From AC-37 sp045805345 (lineage in GTDB: Bacteria; Actinomycetota; Thermoleophilia; Solirubrobacterales; Thermoleophilaceae): a DNA stretch of 17,621 bases. The stretch lies in NCBI GenBank assembly GCA_045805345.1, contig JBJMLK010000065.1, positions 1 to 17,621 of the forward strand, read 5' to 3'. The number at the start of each line of letters is the position of its first letter. Position 1 is the first letter of the stretch. The position numbers and the translations under genes were made by a program. The notes beneath the pieces are model-generated. The model was not told the origin of the DNA, did no database searches, and saw nothing but the letters and a program-made list of their open reading frames with translations. This document shows positions 6,881 through 15,273 of the stretch, in pieces.

Positions 6881-7806
6881 CAGCCCGACACCTTCTCCAC
6901 CGCATGCCCGCCGAACTGTGCGCGGAGGGCCGCGTTGACCTTCGCCGCGAACGCGTTCTGCCCGCGCGAGGAGAAGCGCTCGAAGAGCGACGTGGTGATC
7001 ACCGGCATCGGGATCCGCAGGTCGATCGCGTTCTCGACGGTCCAGCGCCCCTCGCCGGAGTCCTGCACGAACGGCTTGAGGTCCGCGAGCTCGTTGCCCT
7101 CCTGCTCGAAGGCGAGCGCCGCGAGCTCGCACAGCCACGAGCGCACCACCGAGCCCTGCATCCAGAGGTGCGCGATCTTCGCGTTGTCGAGCTCGTACTC
7201 GCAGGCATCGAAGAGCGAGAAGCCCTCGGCGTAGGCCTGCATCATCCCGTACTCCACGCCGTTGTGGACCATCTTCACGTAGTGCCCGGCGCCCACCGGC
7301 CCGAAGTGGCCCCAGCCCGGCCCGTGCTCCTCGGTCTCGGGCGGCGCGAGCACGTCGAGGATCGGCGCGAGCCGCTCGACCGCCTCGTCGGGTCCGCCGA
7401 CCATCATGCAGTAGCCGACCTTGATGCCCCAGACGCCGCCCGAGGTCCCGACGTCCACGTAGTGGATCCCCTTCGGCTCGAGCATCTCGGCGCGCCGCTT
7501 GTCGTCGATCCAGCGCGTGTTGCCGCCGTCGACGACCGTGTCGCCCTCCTCGAGCAGCTCGCCGAGGTCGGCCACCGTCTTCTCGGTCGGATCGCCGGAC
7601 GGCACCATGACCCACACCGTCCGCGGCGCGTCGAGCTTCGACACGAGGTCCTCGAGCGACGACGCTCCGGTGGCGCCGTGGCCCTCGGCCTCGCTCACCG
7701 CCTCGCCGCTGAAGTCGAACGCCACGACCTGATGGTCCGAGTCGCGATGAATGCGATGGACCATGTTGCCGCCCATCCTTCCGAGCCCAACGAAGCCGAG
7801 CTGCAT
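6880..7806 (-). CDS. gnd: Short-form 6-phosphogluconate dehydrogenase, decarboxylating (GndA/YqeC type)
   Basis: This 308-aa protein belongs to the short ~300-residue class of 6-phosphogluconate dehydrogenases, in contrast to the ~470-residue NADP enzymes. It converts 6-phosphogluconate to ribulose 5-phosphate and CO2. The Rossmann motif is 'GFVGLGRMGGNM' (4-15). The second beta strand ends in an acidic residue, Asp31 (VVAFD), a common sign of NAD+ preference. The substrate site has 'VDVGTSGGVWG' and 'GAGHYVKMVHNGVEYGMM', with the catalytic Lys in HYVKMVHN. A strong AAGGAG stands 8 bases upstream of ATG 7806, inside the end of the Tal-Pgi gene, and stop and start overlap (TGATG). Cofactor choice is inferred and would change what the pathway delivers (NADH instead of NADPH at this step). 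Confidence 0.93.
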   Translation of the reverse strand: MQLGFVGLGRMGGNMVHRIHRDSDHQVVAFDFSGEAVSEAEGHGATGASSLEDLVSKLDAPRTVWVMVPSGDPTEKTVADLGELLEEGDTVVDGGNTRWIDDKRRAEMLEPKGIHYVDVGTSGGVWGIKVGYCMMVGGPDEAVERLAPILDVLAPPETEEHGPGWGHFGPVGAGHYVKMVHNGVEYGMMQAYAEGFSLFDACEYELDNAKIAHLWMQGSVVRSWLCELAALAFEQEGNELADLKPFVQDSGEGRWTVENAIDLRIPMPVITTSLFERFSSRGQNAFAAKVNAALRAQFGGHAVEKVSG

Positions 7807-10571
7807 CAGAGCATCTCCTTGATCTTCTCGGTCAGCGATTCGAGCGCCTCGGCCGGGTCGCCCTCCAGGCGCACGCGCTCGGCCGGCAGGCCATGGGTGC
7901 GCAGCGTCTGGAGGTCGCCGGTCGCCTGCGCGTTCTTCAGCGTGCCGAACGTGTAGCCGGCGCCGGGGATCTCCACGTCCTCGTCGCCGTCGTGTACCAG
8001 CTGGAGGAACACCCCGGTCTTTGGGCCGCCCTTGTGGAGCTGCCCCGTCGAGTGGAGGAAGCGCGGGCCGTAGCCGAACGTGGTGGTGGCCTTCGTGGCG
8101 TCGCGGATCGCCGTGCGCAGGCCATCGACCGCCCTGTCGAAGCGCTCCGACGGCTGCACGTAGCCCATGATCGCCACGTAGTGCGGCGGCTCGGCCTGCT
8201 GGAGGAGCGTGCGGAGCCCCTCGTCGTCGGCACCGGGCTCGTCGGGCAGCTCGCCCTCGGCGGACCACTGCTCGAGCACCTTGGCCGTGTTGTCCTTGGC
8301 CTCCTGCACGTTCGGCTGGTCGAACGGGTTGATCCCCAGCACCCAGCCCGCCACCGCGGTCGCGAACTCGGCGAAGAAGAAGATCCGGCCCAGGTCCTCG
8401 GGGCCCGCCACGTCGAGCGTGAACACCGGGTGGCCCGCCTTGGCCAGCTCGGTCATCTCGCTGGCGAAGCCCGTCTCCGGCGCGTCGGACTGCTGGAGGT
8501 GCACGAACACACGGTCGTCGCCGTAGGTGTCCGGCTCCCCGAGCGGCTCGCCGGCCACCGGCAGGATGCCCTTGCCCTCCTTGCCGGTCGACTCCGCGAT
8601 CAGCTGCTCGACCCAGAGGCCGAAGCTGCCGATCGGCTCTGCCACCGCGAACGTGAACTTGTCGCGCCGGTGCTGGGCCAGCTCGCCCATCGCGATCCCG
8701 AGCCACAGGCCGGAGTTGTTCGAGCTGTGGTCGTAGTGCTGGCACGCCTGCTCGGCCACCTGGGCGCGCTCGAGCACGGCCTCGACGTCCACGCCCATGA
8801 GCGCGGCCGGCACGAGCCCGAAGTACGACAGCGCGGAGTAGCGGCCGCCGATCTCGGGGTCGGCCAGGAACGTGTGGAGGAAGCCGTGCTGCTTGGCCAG
8901 GTCGGCCAGCGCGGTGCCGGGGTCGGTGACCGCCACGAAGTGCTTGCCGGCCTCGTCGTCCCCCACCGCCTCGCGCACGCGCTCGAAGAAGTACGCGAAC
9001 TGCGAGCGGGTCTCGATCGTCCCGCCGGACTTGCTCGACACCACGAACAGGGTCTTCGCCAGGTCCACCGCCCGCTCGGTCGCGAGGATCGCGCCGGGGT
9101 CGGTCGTGTCGAGCACGTGCAGAGTCATCCCGCCGGCCGAGTCGCCGAAGCTCTGGCGGAAGACCTCGGGCGCGAGGCTCGAGCCGCCCATGCCCAGCAG
9201 CACGGCGTCGGTCAGGCCATCGCCGCGGCACGCCTCGGCGAACTCGCGCAGGTCGCCGGCCGACTCGAGCATGCGGTCGGAGATCGTGAGCCAGCCGAGC
9301 CGGTCGCCGATCTCCGGCCCGGGACCGCCCCAGAGCGTCTCGTCGCGCTTCCACACGCGCCGCGCCACGTCCTCCCCCGCGGCCTTCTTCACGCGGTCGG
9401 CGATCGCCGGCTCGAGGTCGTCCGGGATCACCGACTCGATCGTCTCCGGCTTGCCGGTCACGACGGCCTCGCGCTTGCTCTCGACGCCCGCCAGGAGCTT
9501 GTCGAGCGCGACCACGAAGAGGTCGACGCCGTCGCGCAGGAGCTTCTCGGTCACCTCGTCGATGTCGATGCCGGCGTCGGCCAGCTTGCCCATCGCCTGC
9601 TCGACGTCGTCCGCCGACACGTCCGCCGTGGCGCCGCTCACCTCGAGCTTCTCGCTCGCCGCCATCATCGTCGGCATCGGCATCGTGTTCACGGTCTCGG
9701 GCGCGACGAGCTCCTCGACGTAGAGCGTGTCCGGGTAGCGCTCGTTCTTCACGCCCGTGGACGCCCACAGCGGCCGCTGCACCGGCGCGCCCGCCTCGAG
9801 CAGCTTGGCGAAGCGCTCGCCGTGGAAGAGCTCCTTGTAGCGCACGTACGCGGCGCGGGCGTTCCACACGCCGGCCGTGCCGAGCAGGTCCTCCGGCGCG
9901 CCTGAGGCCTCGAGGCGCTTGTCGACCTCGGAGTCGACGCGCGAGACGAAGAAGCTCGCCACCGAGTGGATGTCCACCGACTCGCCGGCCTCGTGGCGGC
10001 GCTCGAGGCCGCGGATGAACGCCTCGGCCACCGCCTCGTAGGCCGAGACGGCGAACAGCAGCGTGACGTTCACGTTGATGCCCTCGGCGATCGCCTGCTC
10101 GATCGCGGGCACGCCCTCGGGCGTGCCGGGGATCTTGATGAACAGGTTCGGGCGGTCGACGCGCTTCCAGTAGTCGCGCGCCTGGCGCAGCGTCTCGTCG
10201 GTGTCGCGCGCGGCCTCCGGGCCAACCTCGAGCGACACGTAGCCGTCCACGCCGCCGGTCTCGTCGTACACGCCGCGCAGCACGTCGCAGCCGAGCCGCA
10301 CGTCGGTCACGGCCACCTCGTCGTAGATCTCGCGCGCGCCGTGGCCGGCCTCCGCGAGCTCGACGATCTGGTCGTCGTAGTCGGAGCTGCCGAGGATCGC
10401 CTTCTCGAAGATCGCCGGGTTCGACGTGACCCCGCGCAGCGAGTACTCGTCGATCAGCCGCTGCAGCTCGCCGCCCTCGATCATCGACCGGCGGATCTGG
10501 TCGAGCCAGACGCTCGTCCCCGCCGCCGTGAGCGCCGCGAGTCGCTCGTTCACACCTACGGTGACGCTCAT
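7806..10571 (-). CDS. Bifunctional transaldolase / glucose-6-phosphate isomerase fusion
   Basis: One open frame encodes 921 residues that hold two enzymes. Residues 1 to ~370 are a transaldolase: 'LRGVTSNPAIFEKAI' (45-59), 'FIKIPGTPEG' (144-153) with probable Schiff-base Lys146, 'INVNVTLLF' (165-173), 'IHSVASFFVSRVD' (201-213) and 'NTMPMPT' near 295. Residues ~375-921 are a glucose-6-phosphate isomerase: 'LLGMGGSSLAPE' (458-469), 'SSKSGGTIET' (512-521), 'GGRYSALSYFG' (575-585) and 'EQLIAESTGKEGKGI' (655-669) with the catalytic Glu region. No stop, frameshift or linker repeat separates them. Such Tal-Pgi fusions are a known protein type. The product would take sedoheptulose 7-phosphate and glyceraldehyde 3-phosphate to fructose 6-phosphate and then to glucose 6-phosphate. 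ATG 10571 lies 9 bp after the tkt stop with GGGGGTTGGG before it. Confidence 0.96.
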   Translation of the reverse strand: MSVTVGVNERLAALTAAGTSVWLDQIRRSMIEGGELQRLIDEYSLRGVTSNPAIFEKAILGSSDYDDQIVELAEAGHGAREIYDEVAVTDVRLGCDVLRGVYDETGGVDGYVSLEVGPEAARDTDETLRQARDYWKRVDRPNLFIKIPGTPEGVPAIEQAIAEGINVNVTLLFAVSAYEAVAEAFIRGLERRHEAGESVDIHSVASFFVSRVDSEVDKRLEASGAPEDLLGTAGVWNARAAYVRYKELFHGERFAKLLEAGAPVQRPLWASTGVKNERYPDTLYVEELVAPETVNTMPMPTMMAASEKLEVSGATADVSADDVEQAMGKLADAGIDIDEVTEKLLRDGVDLFVVALDKLLAGVESKREAVVTGKPETIESVIPDDLEPAIADRVKKAAGEDVARRVWKRDETLWGGPGPEIGDRLGWLTISDRMLESAGDLREFAEACRGDGLTDAVLLGMGGSSLAPEVFRQSFGDSAGGMTLHVLDTTDPGAILATERAVDLAKTLFVVSSKSGGTIETRSQFAYFFERVREAVGDDEAGKHFVAVTDPGTALADLAKQHGFLHTFLADPEIGGRYSALSYFGLVPAALMGVDVEAVLERAQVAEQACQHYDHSSNNSGLWLGIAMGELAQHRRDKFTFAVAEPIGSFGLWVEQLIAESTGKEGKGILPVAGEPLGEPDTYGDDRVFVHLQQSDAPETGFASEMTELAKAGHPVFTLDVAGPEDLGRIFFFAEFATAVAGWVLGINPFDQPNVQEAKDNTAKVLEQWSAEGELPDEPGADDEGLRTLLQQAEPPHYVAIMGYVQPSERFDRAVDGLRTAIRDATKATTTFGYGPRFLHSTGQLHKGGPKTGVFLQLVHDGDEDVEIPGAGYTFGTLKNAQATGDLQTLRTHGLPAERVRLEGDPAEALESLTEKIKEML

Positions 10572-10580
10572 CCCAACCCC

Positions 10581-12601
<2,021 letters not shown>

Positions 12602-12605
<4 letters not shown>

Positions 12606-13555
12606 CCAACCTCCTCCCTCGGTGGTGAACCGGGAGTATCGCCGCTGAGGCCAAGCTCCTGGGCCGCGAGTAGCCCGGCGCCGATCACGCCGGCGTCCTT
12701 CCCCGCCTTCGCTACGGAGATTCGGGCGCGCTCTGCGAGCGCCGGCAGCGCGCGGGCGCGGAACTCCGACTCGGCGGCGGGCAGGAACAGGTCGGCCGCC
12801 CCGGACAGCCCGCCGCCGATCACCACGTGGTGTGGCTCGAAGACGTTCACGAAGTTCGAGATCCCGACGCCGAGCCAGCGGCCCAGCGTGGCGAGCAGCT
12901 CGACCGCGTCGCCGTCGCCGTCGCGCGCACGCTCGACCACCTCCTTGCCCTTCACCCGCCGGCCGGCGGCCGCGCTCGCCTCGCGCTCGAGCGCGGTGCC
13001 GCTGCAGAGCGCCTCGAGGCAGCCGCGGTTCGGGCACGCGCCGGGGCACTCCGGCCCGTCGGCGTCGACCACCACGTGCCCGAGCTCGGCGCCCAGCCCG
13101 GACGATCCGCGAAAGATCCGGCCGTCGATCACCACGCCGCCGCCGACGCCCGTGCCGAGGGTGAGCATCACGAGGCTCTGCGCCGGCGCATCGTCGGTGA
13201 CCTGCGCCTCGGCGAGCGCGGCGCAGTTGGCGTCGTTGTCCACGTAGACGCGCGTGCCGAGCCGCGAGCCGAGCTCGTCGCGCAGCGACACGCCCTCGAG
13301 CGGGATGTTGACGCTTGAGACGACCCGCCCGCTGGCGAAGTCGATCTGCGAGGGGACGCCGATCCCGACAGCGTCGATCGCCCCGCCGTCGCCGGCGACA
13401 TCGCGGACCACGGCCTCGAGCTCGTCGAGCAACCCGGCAGGGCTCGAGAGGTCCGTGGGCCACTCCGCCATCCCCCCGGCCTCGCCGCCGGACACGCGTC
13501 CCGCGGCCACCTTCGTTCCTCCCACGTCGACCCCGACGACGGCTGGCTCCGGCAT
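12602..13555 (-). CDS. glk: ROK-family glucokinase
   Basis: This 317-aa protein is a ROK-family sugar kinase without the N-terminal winged helix of ROK repressors, so a kinase and not a regulator. It would phosphorylate glucose with ATP (some actinobacterial members also use polyphosphate). Motifs are the phosphate-binding 'DVGGTK' (10-15), 'VDNDANCAALAE' (105-116) with probable catalytic Asp108, 'LTLGTGVGGGVV' (131-142), 'ELGH' (157-160) and a zinc-site region with Cys170, Cys174, Cys179 and Cys184. The usual CxCGxxGC pattern is altered to CPGACPNRGC. The gene is first in the minus-strand operon. A TAGCTT element exactly six bases before ATG 13555 and the lack of a ribosome binding site suggest a leaderless transcript. 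Glucose is the likely substrate given the zwf-pgl-GH15 neighbours. Confidence 0.9.
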
Positions 13556-13561
13556 GGCGTA

Positions 13562-13567
13562 AAGCTA
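13562..13567 (-). promoter_or_regulatory. -10 element of the glk operon (leaderless)
   Basis: On the minus strand TAGCTT (TAnnnT consensus) is followed by six bases and then the ATG of glk. That is the expected -10 to +1 spacing, so transcription could start on the A of the start codon. No good -35 hexamer is visible, as often in actinobacteria. This promoter would serve the whole ~12-kb glk-to-GH15 gene string. Confidence 0.5.
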
Positions 13568-13620
13568 TTGAAAGACCGCTCCCGGGCGCGCCCCGCGGCC
13601 TCCGGTCCGTGGCGATGTGG

Positions 13621-13626
13621 TAGAAC
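13621..13626 (+). promoter_or_regulatory. Possible -10 element for the small membrane protein genes
   Basis: TAGAAC lies nine bases before the ATG at 13636, divergent from the glk promoter within an 80-bp shared region. A start site about seven bases downstream would give a near-leaderless transcript. The last base departs from the TAnnnT consensus, and no -35 is evident. Confidence 0.35.
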
Positions 13627-13635
13627 CGGGCGCGT

Positions 13636-13740
13636 ATGGACCGGCGGCTCGCCAGCAAGAACCTGCGCACGGCGCTCATCGCGGGCGCGATCTGCTTCCT
13701 CGTCTTCGGCGCGGCGTTCTTCGTCGCCTCGGTCTACTAG
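13636..13740 (+). CDS. 34-aa single-span membrane protein, possible oxidase accessory subunit
   Basis: The frame reads MDRRLASKNLRTALIAGAIC and then FLVFGAAFFVASVY and a TAG. It has a basic N-terminus (residues 1-11) followed by one hydrophobic helix (about 12-32), so a cytoplasmic N-terminus is predicted. It starts with ATG 13636 near a possible -10, and its stop is 2 bp from the start of the subunit 4-like gene, which argues for a real coupled gene. I do not recognise a named family. Small single-helix peptides next to oxidase subunit 4 are plausible minor subunits or assembly factors, but that is inferred from position only. Confidence 0.6.
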   Translation: MDRRLASKNLRTALIAGAICFLVFGAAFFVASVY

Positions 13741-13742
13741 CG

Positions 13743-13973
13743 ATGGCCGAGCAGCTCGAAGGCGGCTCGCTGCCGCCGCCCACCGAGGAGGTGCACCTCC
13801 CCGAGCCGTCCTACCTGCCGGTGCTCGTGGCGTTGGGCATAACACTCGCCCTTGTGGGCGTCGTGCTGACCTGGTTCCTTACGGGGCTGGGCCTGGTGAT
13901 CTTCCTCGTGGCGGCGGTGCGCTGGATCCGCCAGACGCGCGAGGAGATGGCCGAGCTTCCGCTGGAGCACTAG
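13743..13973 (+). CDS. Cytochrome c oxidase subunit 4-like protein (actinobacterial type)
   Basis: This 76-aa protein reads 'EEVHLPEPSYLPVLVALG' (residues 15-32) and then two closely spaced hydrophobic helices (about 26-43 and 45-61) before a charged tail. The 'HLPxPSxxPxxxAxG' signature before the first helix is typical of the small subunit IV encoded with aa3/caa3 oxidases in actinobacteria and Chloroflexi-like bacteria. It would be a small membrane subunit stabilising the oxidase. ATG 13743 is chosen because the upstream in-frame extension to 13617 overlaps the 34-aa gene and is Arg-rich shadow sequence. It lies away from ctaC and ctaD, about 1.3 kb upstream. Confidence 0.75.
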   Translation: MAEQLEGGSLPPPTEEVHLPEPSYLPVLVALGITLALVGVVLTWFLTGLGLVIFLVAAVRWIRQTREEMAELPLEH

Positions 13974-14009
13974 GCCGGGGCCGTGGCTGGCGGGTCCTGC
14001 CGCAGGTCA

Positions 14010-14059
14010 GCATTCCCCTCCCGCCTCCAACCTGCGTAGCGTCGCCGGGAGGGGAACGC
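14010..14059. repeat. 14-bp-arm inverted repeat between convergent genes
   Basis: GCATTCCCCTCCCG (14010-14023) is matched by CGGGAGGGGAACGC (14046-14059) with one mismatch, around a 22-base spacer. It lies between the subunit 4-like gene (+) and the CBS-domain gene (-), so it may be a two-way terminator structure or a protein-binding repeat. No T-run follows directly. Confidence 0.6.
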
Positions 14060-14072
14060 CGACACTGCGTCA

Positions 14073-14104
14073 CCCGCCCGATCGGCGGGGCTGTACTTCT
14101 CTTC
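14073..14104 (+). terminator. Candidate intrinsic terminator for the subunit 4-like gene
   Basis: CCCGCC (14073-14078) pairs with GGCGGG (14084-14089) around CGATC. A pyrimidine-rich stretch with several T residues (CTGTACTTCTCTT) follows. The stem is short but all G:C, and the position after the + strand gene fits. The T-tract is interrupted, so efficiency is uncertain. Confidence 0.4.
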
Positions 14105-14122
14105 AGGTCGGCTGGCGGTGTA

Positions 14123-14536
14123 CTACGCGCGGGAGCGCGCCGTCTCCACGGGCGTCGAGGCCCCGGAGCCGGTCCAGCAGCGCACGATGTCGCGCATCGA
14201 GAGGACGCCGACGGTCTCGCCGCCCTCCACGACCACGAGGTGGCGGAAGCCGCCGCGCACCATCGCCTCCGCGGCGCGCTCGAGCGACCAGTCGGGTGCG
14301 GCGAAGGTCAGGTGCTCGGAGAGGTGCTCGCAGACCCGCTCGGAATCGGGGTCCTGCCCGTCCCCCAGCGCCAGGAGGATGTCGCGCTCGGTGATGATCC
14401 CCGGGCCCGGCTGCTCGGGGTCGAGAACGACGGCGGCGCCCACGCCGCGGCGGGCCATGAAGCGAGCGGCATCGCGAAGGCTGTGGTCGGGACCGACCGT
14501 CAGCACGACCTCGCTCATGCCCTCCCTTACCTGCAT
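14123..14536 (-). CDS. Two-CBS-domain protein
   Basis: This 137-aa protein consists of a tandem CBS pair (Bateman module) and nothing else. The first repeat begins 'MQVREGMSEVVLTVGPDHSL' and ends in 'GIITERDILLAL' (46-57). The second runs from 'LTFAAPDWSLERAAEAM' to 'VGVLSMRDIVRC' (109-120). Such stand-alone pairs bind adenine nucleotides and usually regulate a partner protein; the partner is not evident here. I choose ATG 14536 (GGGAGGAG just upstream, and the normal 'MQVREVM' style of the family). ATG 14584 is in frame but would add 16 unlike residues. ATG 14518 is also preceded by GGGAGGG but would cut into the first repeat. It diverges from the AraC-type gene across a repeat-rich promoter region. 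Confidence 0.9.
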   Translation of the reverse strand: MQVREGMSEVVLTVGPDHSLRDAARFMARRGVGAAVVLDPEQPGPGIITERDILLALGDGQDPDSERVCEHLSEHLTFAAPDWSLERAAEAMVRGGFRHLVVVEGGETVGVLSMRDIVRCWTGSGASTPVETARSRA

Positions 14537-14570
14537 GCTCCTCCCCTCATGTGCCGATTGCCGCAAGACT

Positions 14571-14640
14571 AACGCAGCAGGCAAATACTGCGTTTGCAGG
14601 ATTGAAAGCGCACCCTCAGCGCTCTTATATCTGCTGCAAA
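14571..14640. promoter_or_regulatory. Cluster of TTTGCAG/CTGCAAA operator-like repeats
   Basis: Several short inverted repeats overlap here: AACGCAG (14571-14577) with CTGCGTT (14588-14594), GCAAA (14581-14585) with TTTGC (14593-14597), and TTTGCAG (14593-14599) with CTGCAAA (14634-14640). The last pair brackets the -35/-10 region of the + strand promoter. The neighbouring AraC-type regulator is an obvious candidate binder, but no binding evidence is present in the sequence. Confidence 0.45.
14602..14631 (+). promoter_or_regulatory. Sigma-70-like promoter upstream of the AraC-type gene
   Basis: TTGAAA (14602-14607) stands 17 bp from TTATAT (14625-14630), or 18 bp from TATATC. This is the best -35/-10 pair I see in the window and lies in a locally AT-richer stretch. 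The start site would fall near 14637-14640, leaving about 140 bases before the AraC-type ATG, or almost no leader before a 41-codon ORF at 14640. Confidence 0.55.
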
Positions 14641-14765
14641 TGAGCGGTAACGCGCCCGGCCTGCCGCCAAACGAGTGCCTGCGCGCCAGAGAAAGAAGAT
14701 TCCTCTCCCAGGTGAGGGATTTTCTTAACCACGCAAGTGATCCGCCGGGCAGAATCGCCCCGTAA
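14640..14765 (+). CDS. Possible 41-aa leader ORF before the AraC-type gene
   Basis: ATG 14640 opens a frame of 41 codons (MSGNAPGLPPNECLRARERR, then FLSQVRDFLNHASDPPGRIAP) ending in TAA at 14763-14765, 14 bp before the AraC-type start. It would begin almost exactly at the predicted transcription start. Against it, the codons include four AGA and also TTT, CTT, GCA and AGT, unlike the neighbouring genes. I recognise no family. It could equally be untranslated leader. Confidence 0.25.
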   Translation: MSGNAPGLPPNECLRARERRFLSQVRDFLNHASDPPGRIAP

Positions 14766-14779
14766 TCCCCACCAGATAA

Positions 14780-15199
14780 ATGGCCATCCGATCCGGAACA
14801 GTCCTCAGACGCCGCGCCCTCTACGAGGAGGCCGTCGAGATCATCGAGCGCGAGTACGCGAGCGACCTCGAGCTCGACGCCGTGGCTCGTCGCCTCGCCA
14901 CCTCGCGCCGCCAGCTTCAGCGCGCGTTCTCCGAGGCCGGGCAGACGAGCTTCCGCACGCTCCTCGCCGAGGTCCGCATGCGGCGGGCGCTCGAGATGCT
15001 GCGCGAGGGCTCACTTCCCGTGCGCGAGGTGGCCGGACGCGTCGGCTACCGCCAGGCCGCCCAGTTCGCCAAGACCTTCCGCCGCCACCACGGCCGGCCG
15101 CCGTCCAGCTTCCGCCGCGAGGGTCGCCAGGACCCCGAGGTGGGCGGCAACCTCGACGGCAACCGGCCGTCGTTCGCCTACTCGACCGCCTCGGCCTGA
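14780..15199 (+). CDS. Stand-alone AraC-type HTH transcriptional regulator
   Basis: This 139-aa protein is little more than an AraC/XylS DNA-binding domain. The first helix-turn-helix covers about residues 31-52 (LELDAVARRLATSRRQLQRAF). The second covers about 80-102 and includes the typical 'REVAGRVGYRQAAQFAKTFRRHHGRPPSSFRR' pattern (written here as two parts of the family signature, 82-101 and 102-113). There is no ligand-binding domain, so it either acts constitutively or is controlled by its level. A 26-residue polar tail follows. No clear ribosome binding site precedes ATG 14780. It diverges from the CBS gene and lies 74 bp ahead of ctaC on the same strand. The repeats upstream suggest autoregulation, which is inferred. 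Confidence 0.9.
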   Translation: MAIRSGTVLRRRALYEEAVEIIEREYASDLELDAVARRLATSRRQLQRAFSEAGQTSFRTLLAEVRMRRALEMLREGSLPVREVAGRVGYRQAAQFAKTFRRHHGRPPSSFRREGRQDPEVGGNLDGNRPSFAYSTASA

Positions 15200-15234
15200 G
15201 GCGCTCGCAGCGGCCCTTCGGGGGGTCGCGGCAG

Positions 15235-15240
15235 TAGACT
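15235..15240 (+). promoter_or_regulatory. -10 element upstream of ctaC
   Basis: TAGACT fits TAnnnT and lies in the 74-bp gap after the AraC-type gene. A start near 15247 would leave a ~27-base leader without an obvious ribosome binding site. No clear -35 is visible. Confidence 0.4.
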
Positions 15241-15273
15241 CGCGCGCCGTGCGAGCCCGCCCCAGGTCTGCCC

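Noticed and set aside
5225..7234. 669-codon + strand frame antisense to zwf and gnd
   Set aside because: It has the same Arg/His/Val/Leu-rich shadow composition and no family motif. The opposite strand carries well-conserved enzymes.
7893..9905. 670-codon + strand frame antisense to the Tal-Pgi fusion
   Set aside because: It is shadow sequence with no recognisable domain.
12606..13679. N-terminal extension of transketolase up to 13679
   Set aside because: It overlaps glk out of frame and is Arg-rich. ATG 12605 has a strong ribosome binding site and a normal transketolase N-terminus.
14118..14639. + strand frame across the CBS-domain gene, joined to the 41-codon ORF
   Set aside because: The portion antisense to the CBS gene is Ser/Arg-rich shadow. 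Only the part from ATG 14640 might have its own start.
15204..15230. TTCG-loop hairpin after the AraC-type gene
   Set aside because: Only three base pairs close the loop before a mismatch and no T-run follows, so a terminator call is not supported.
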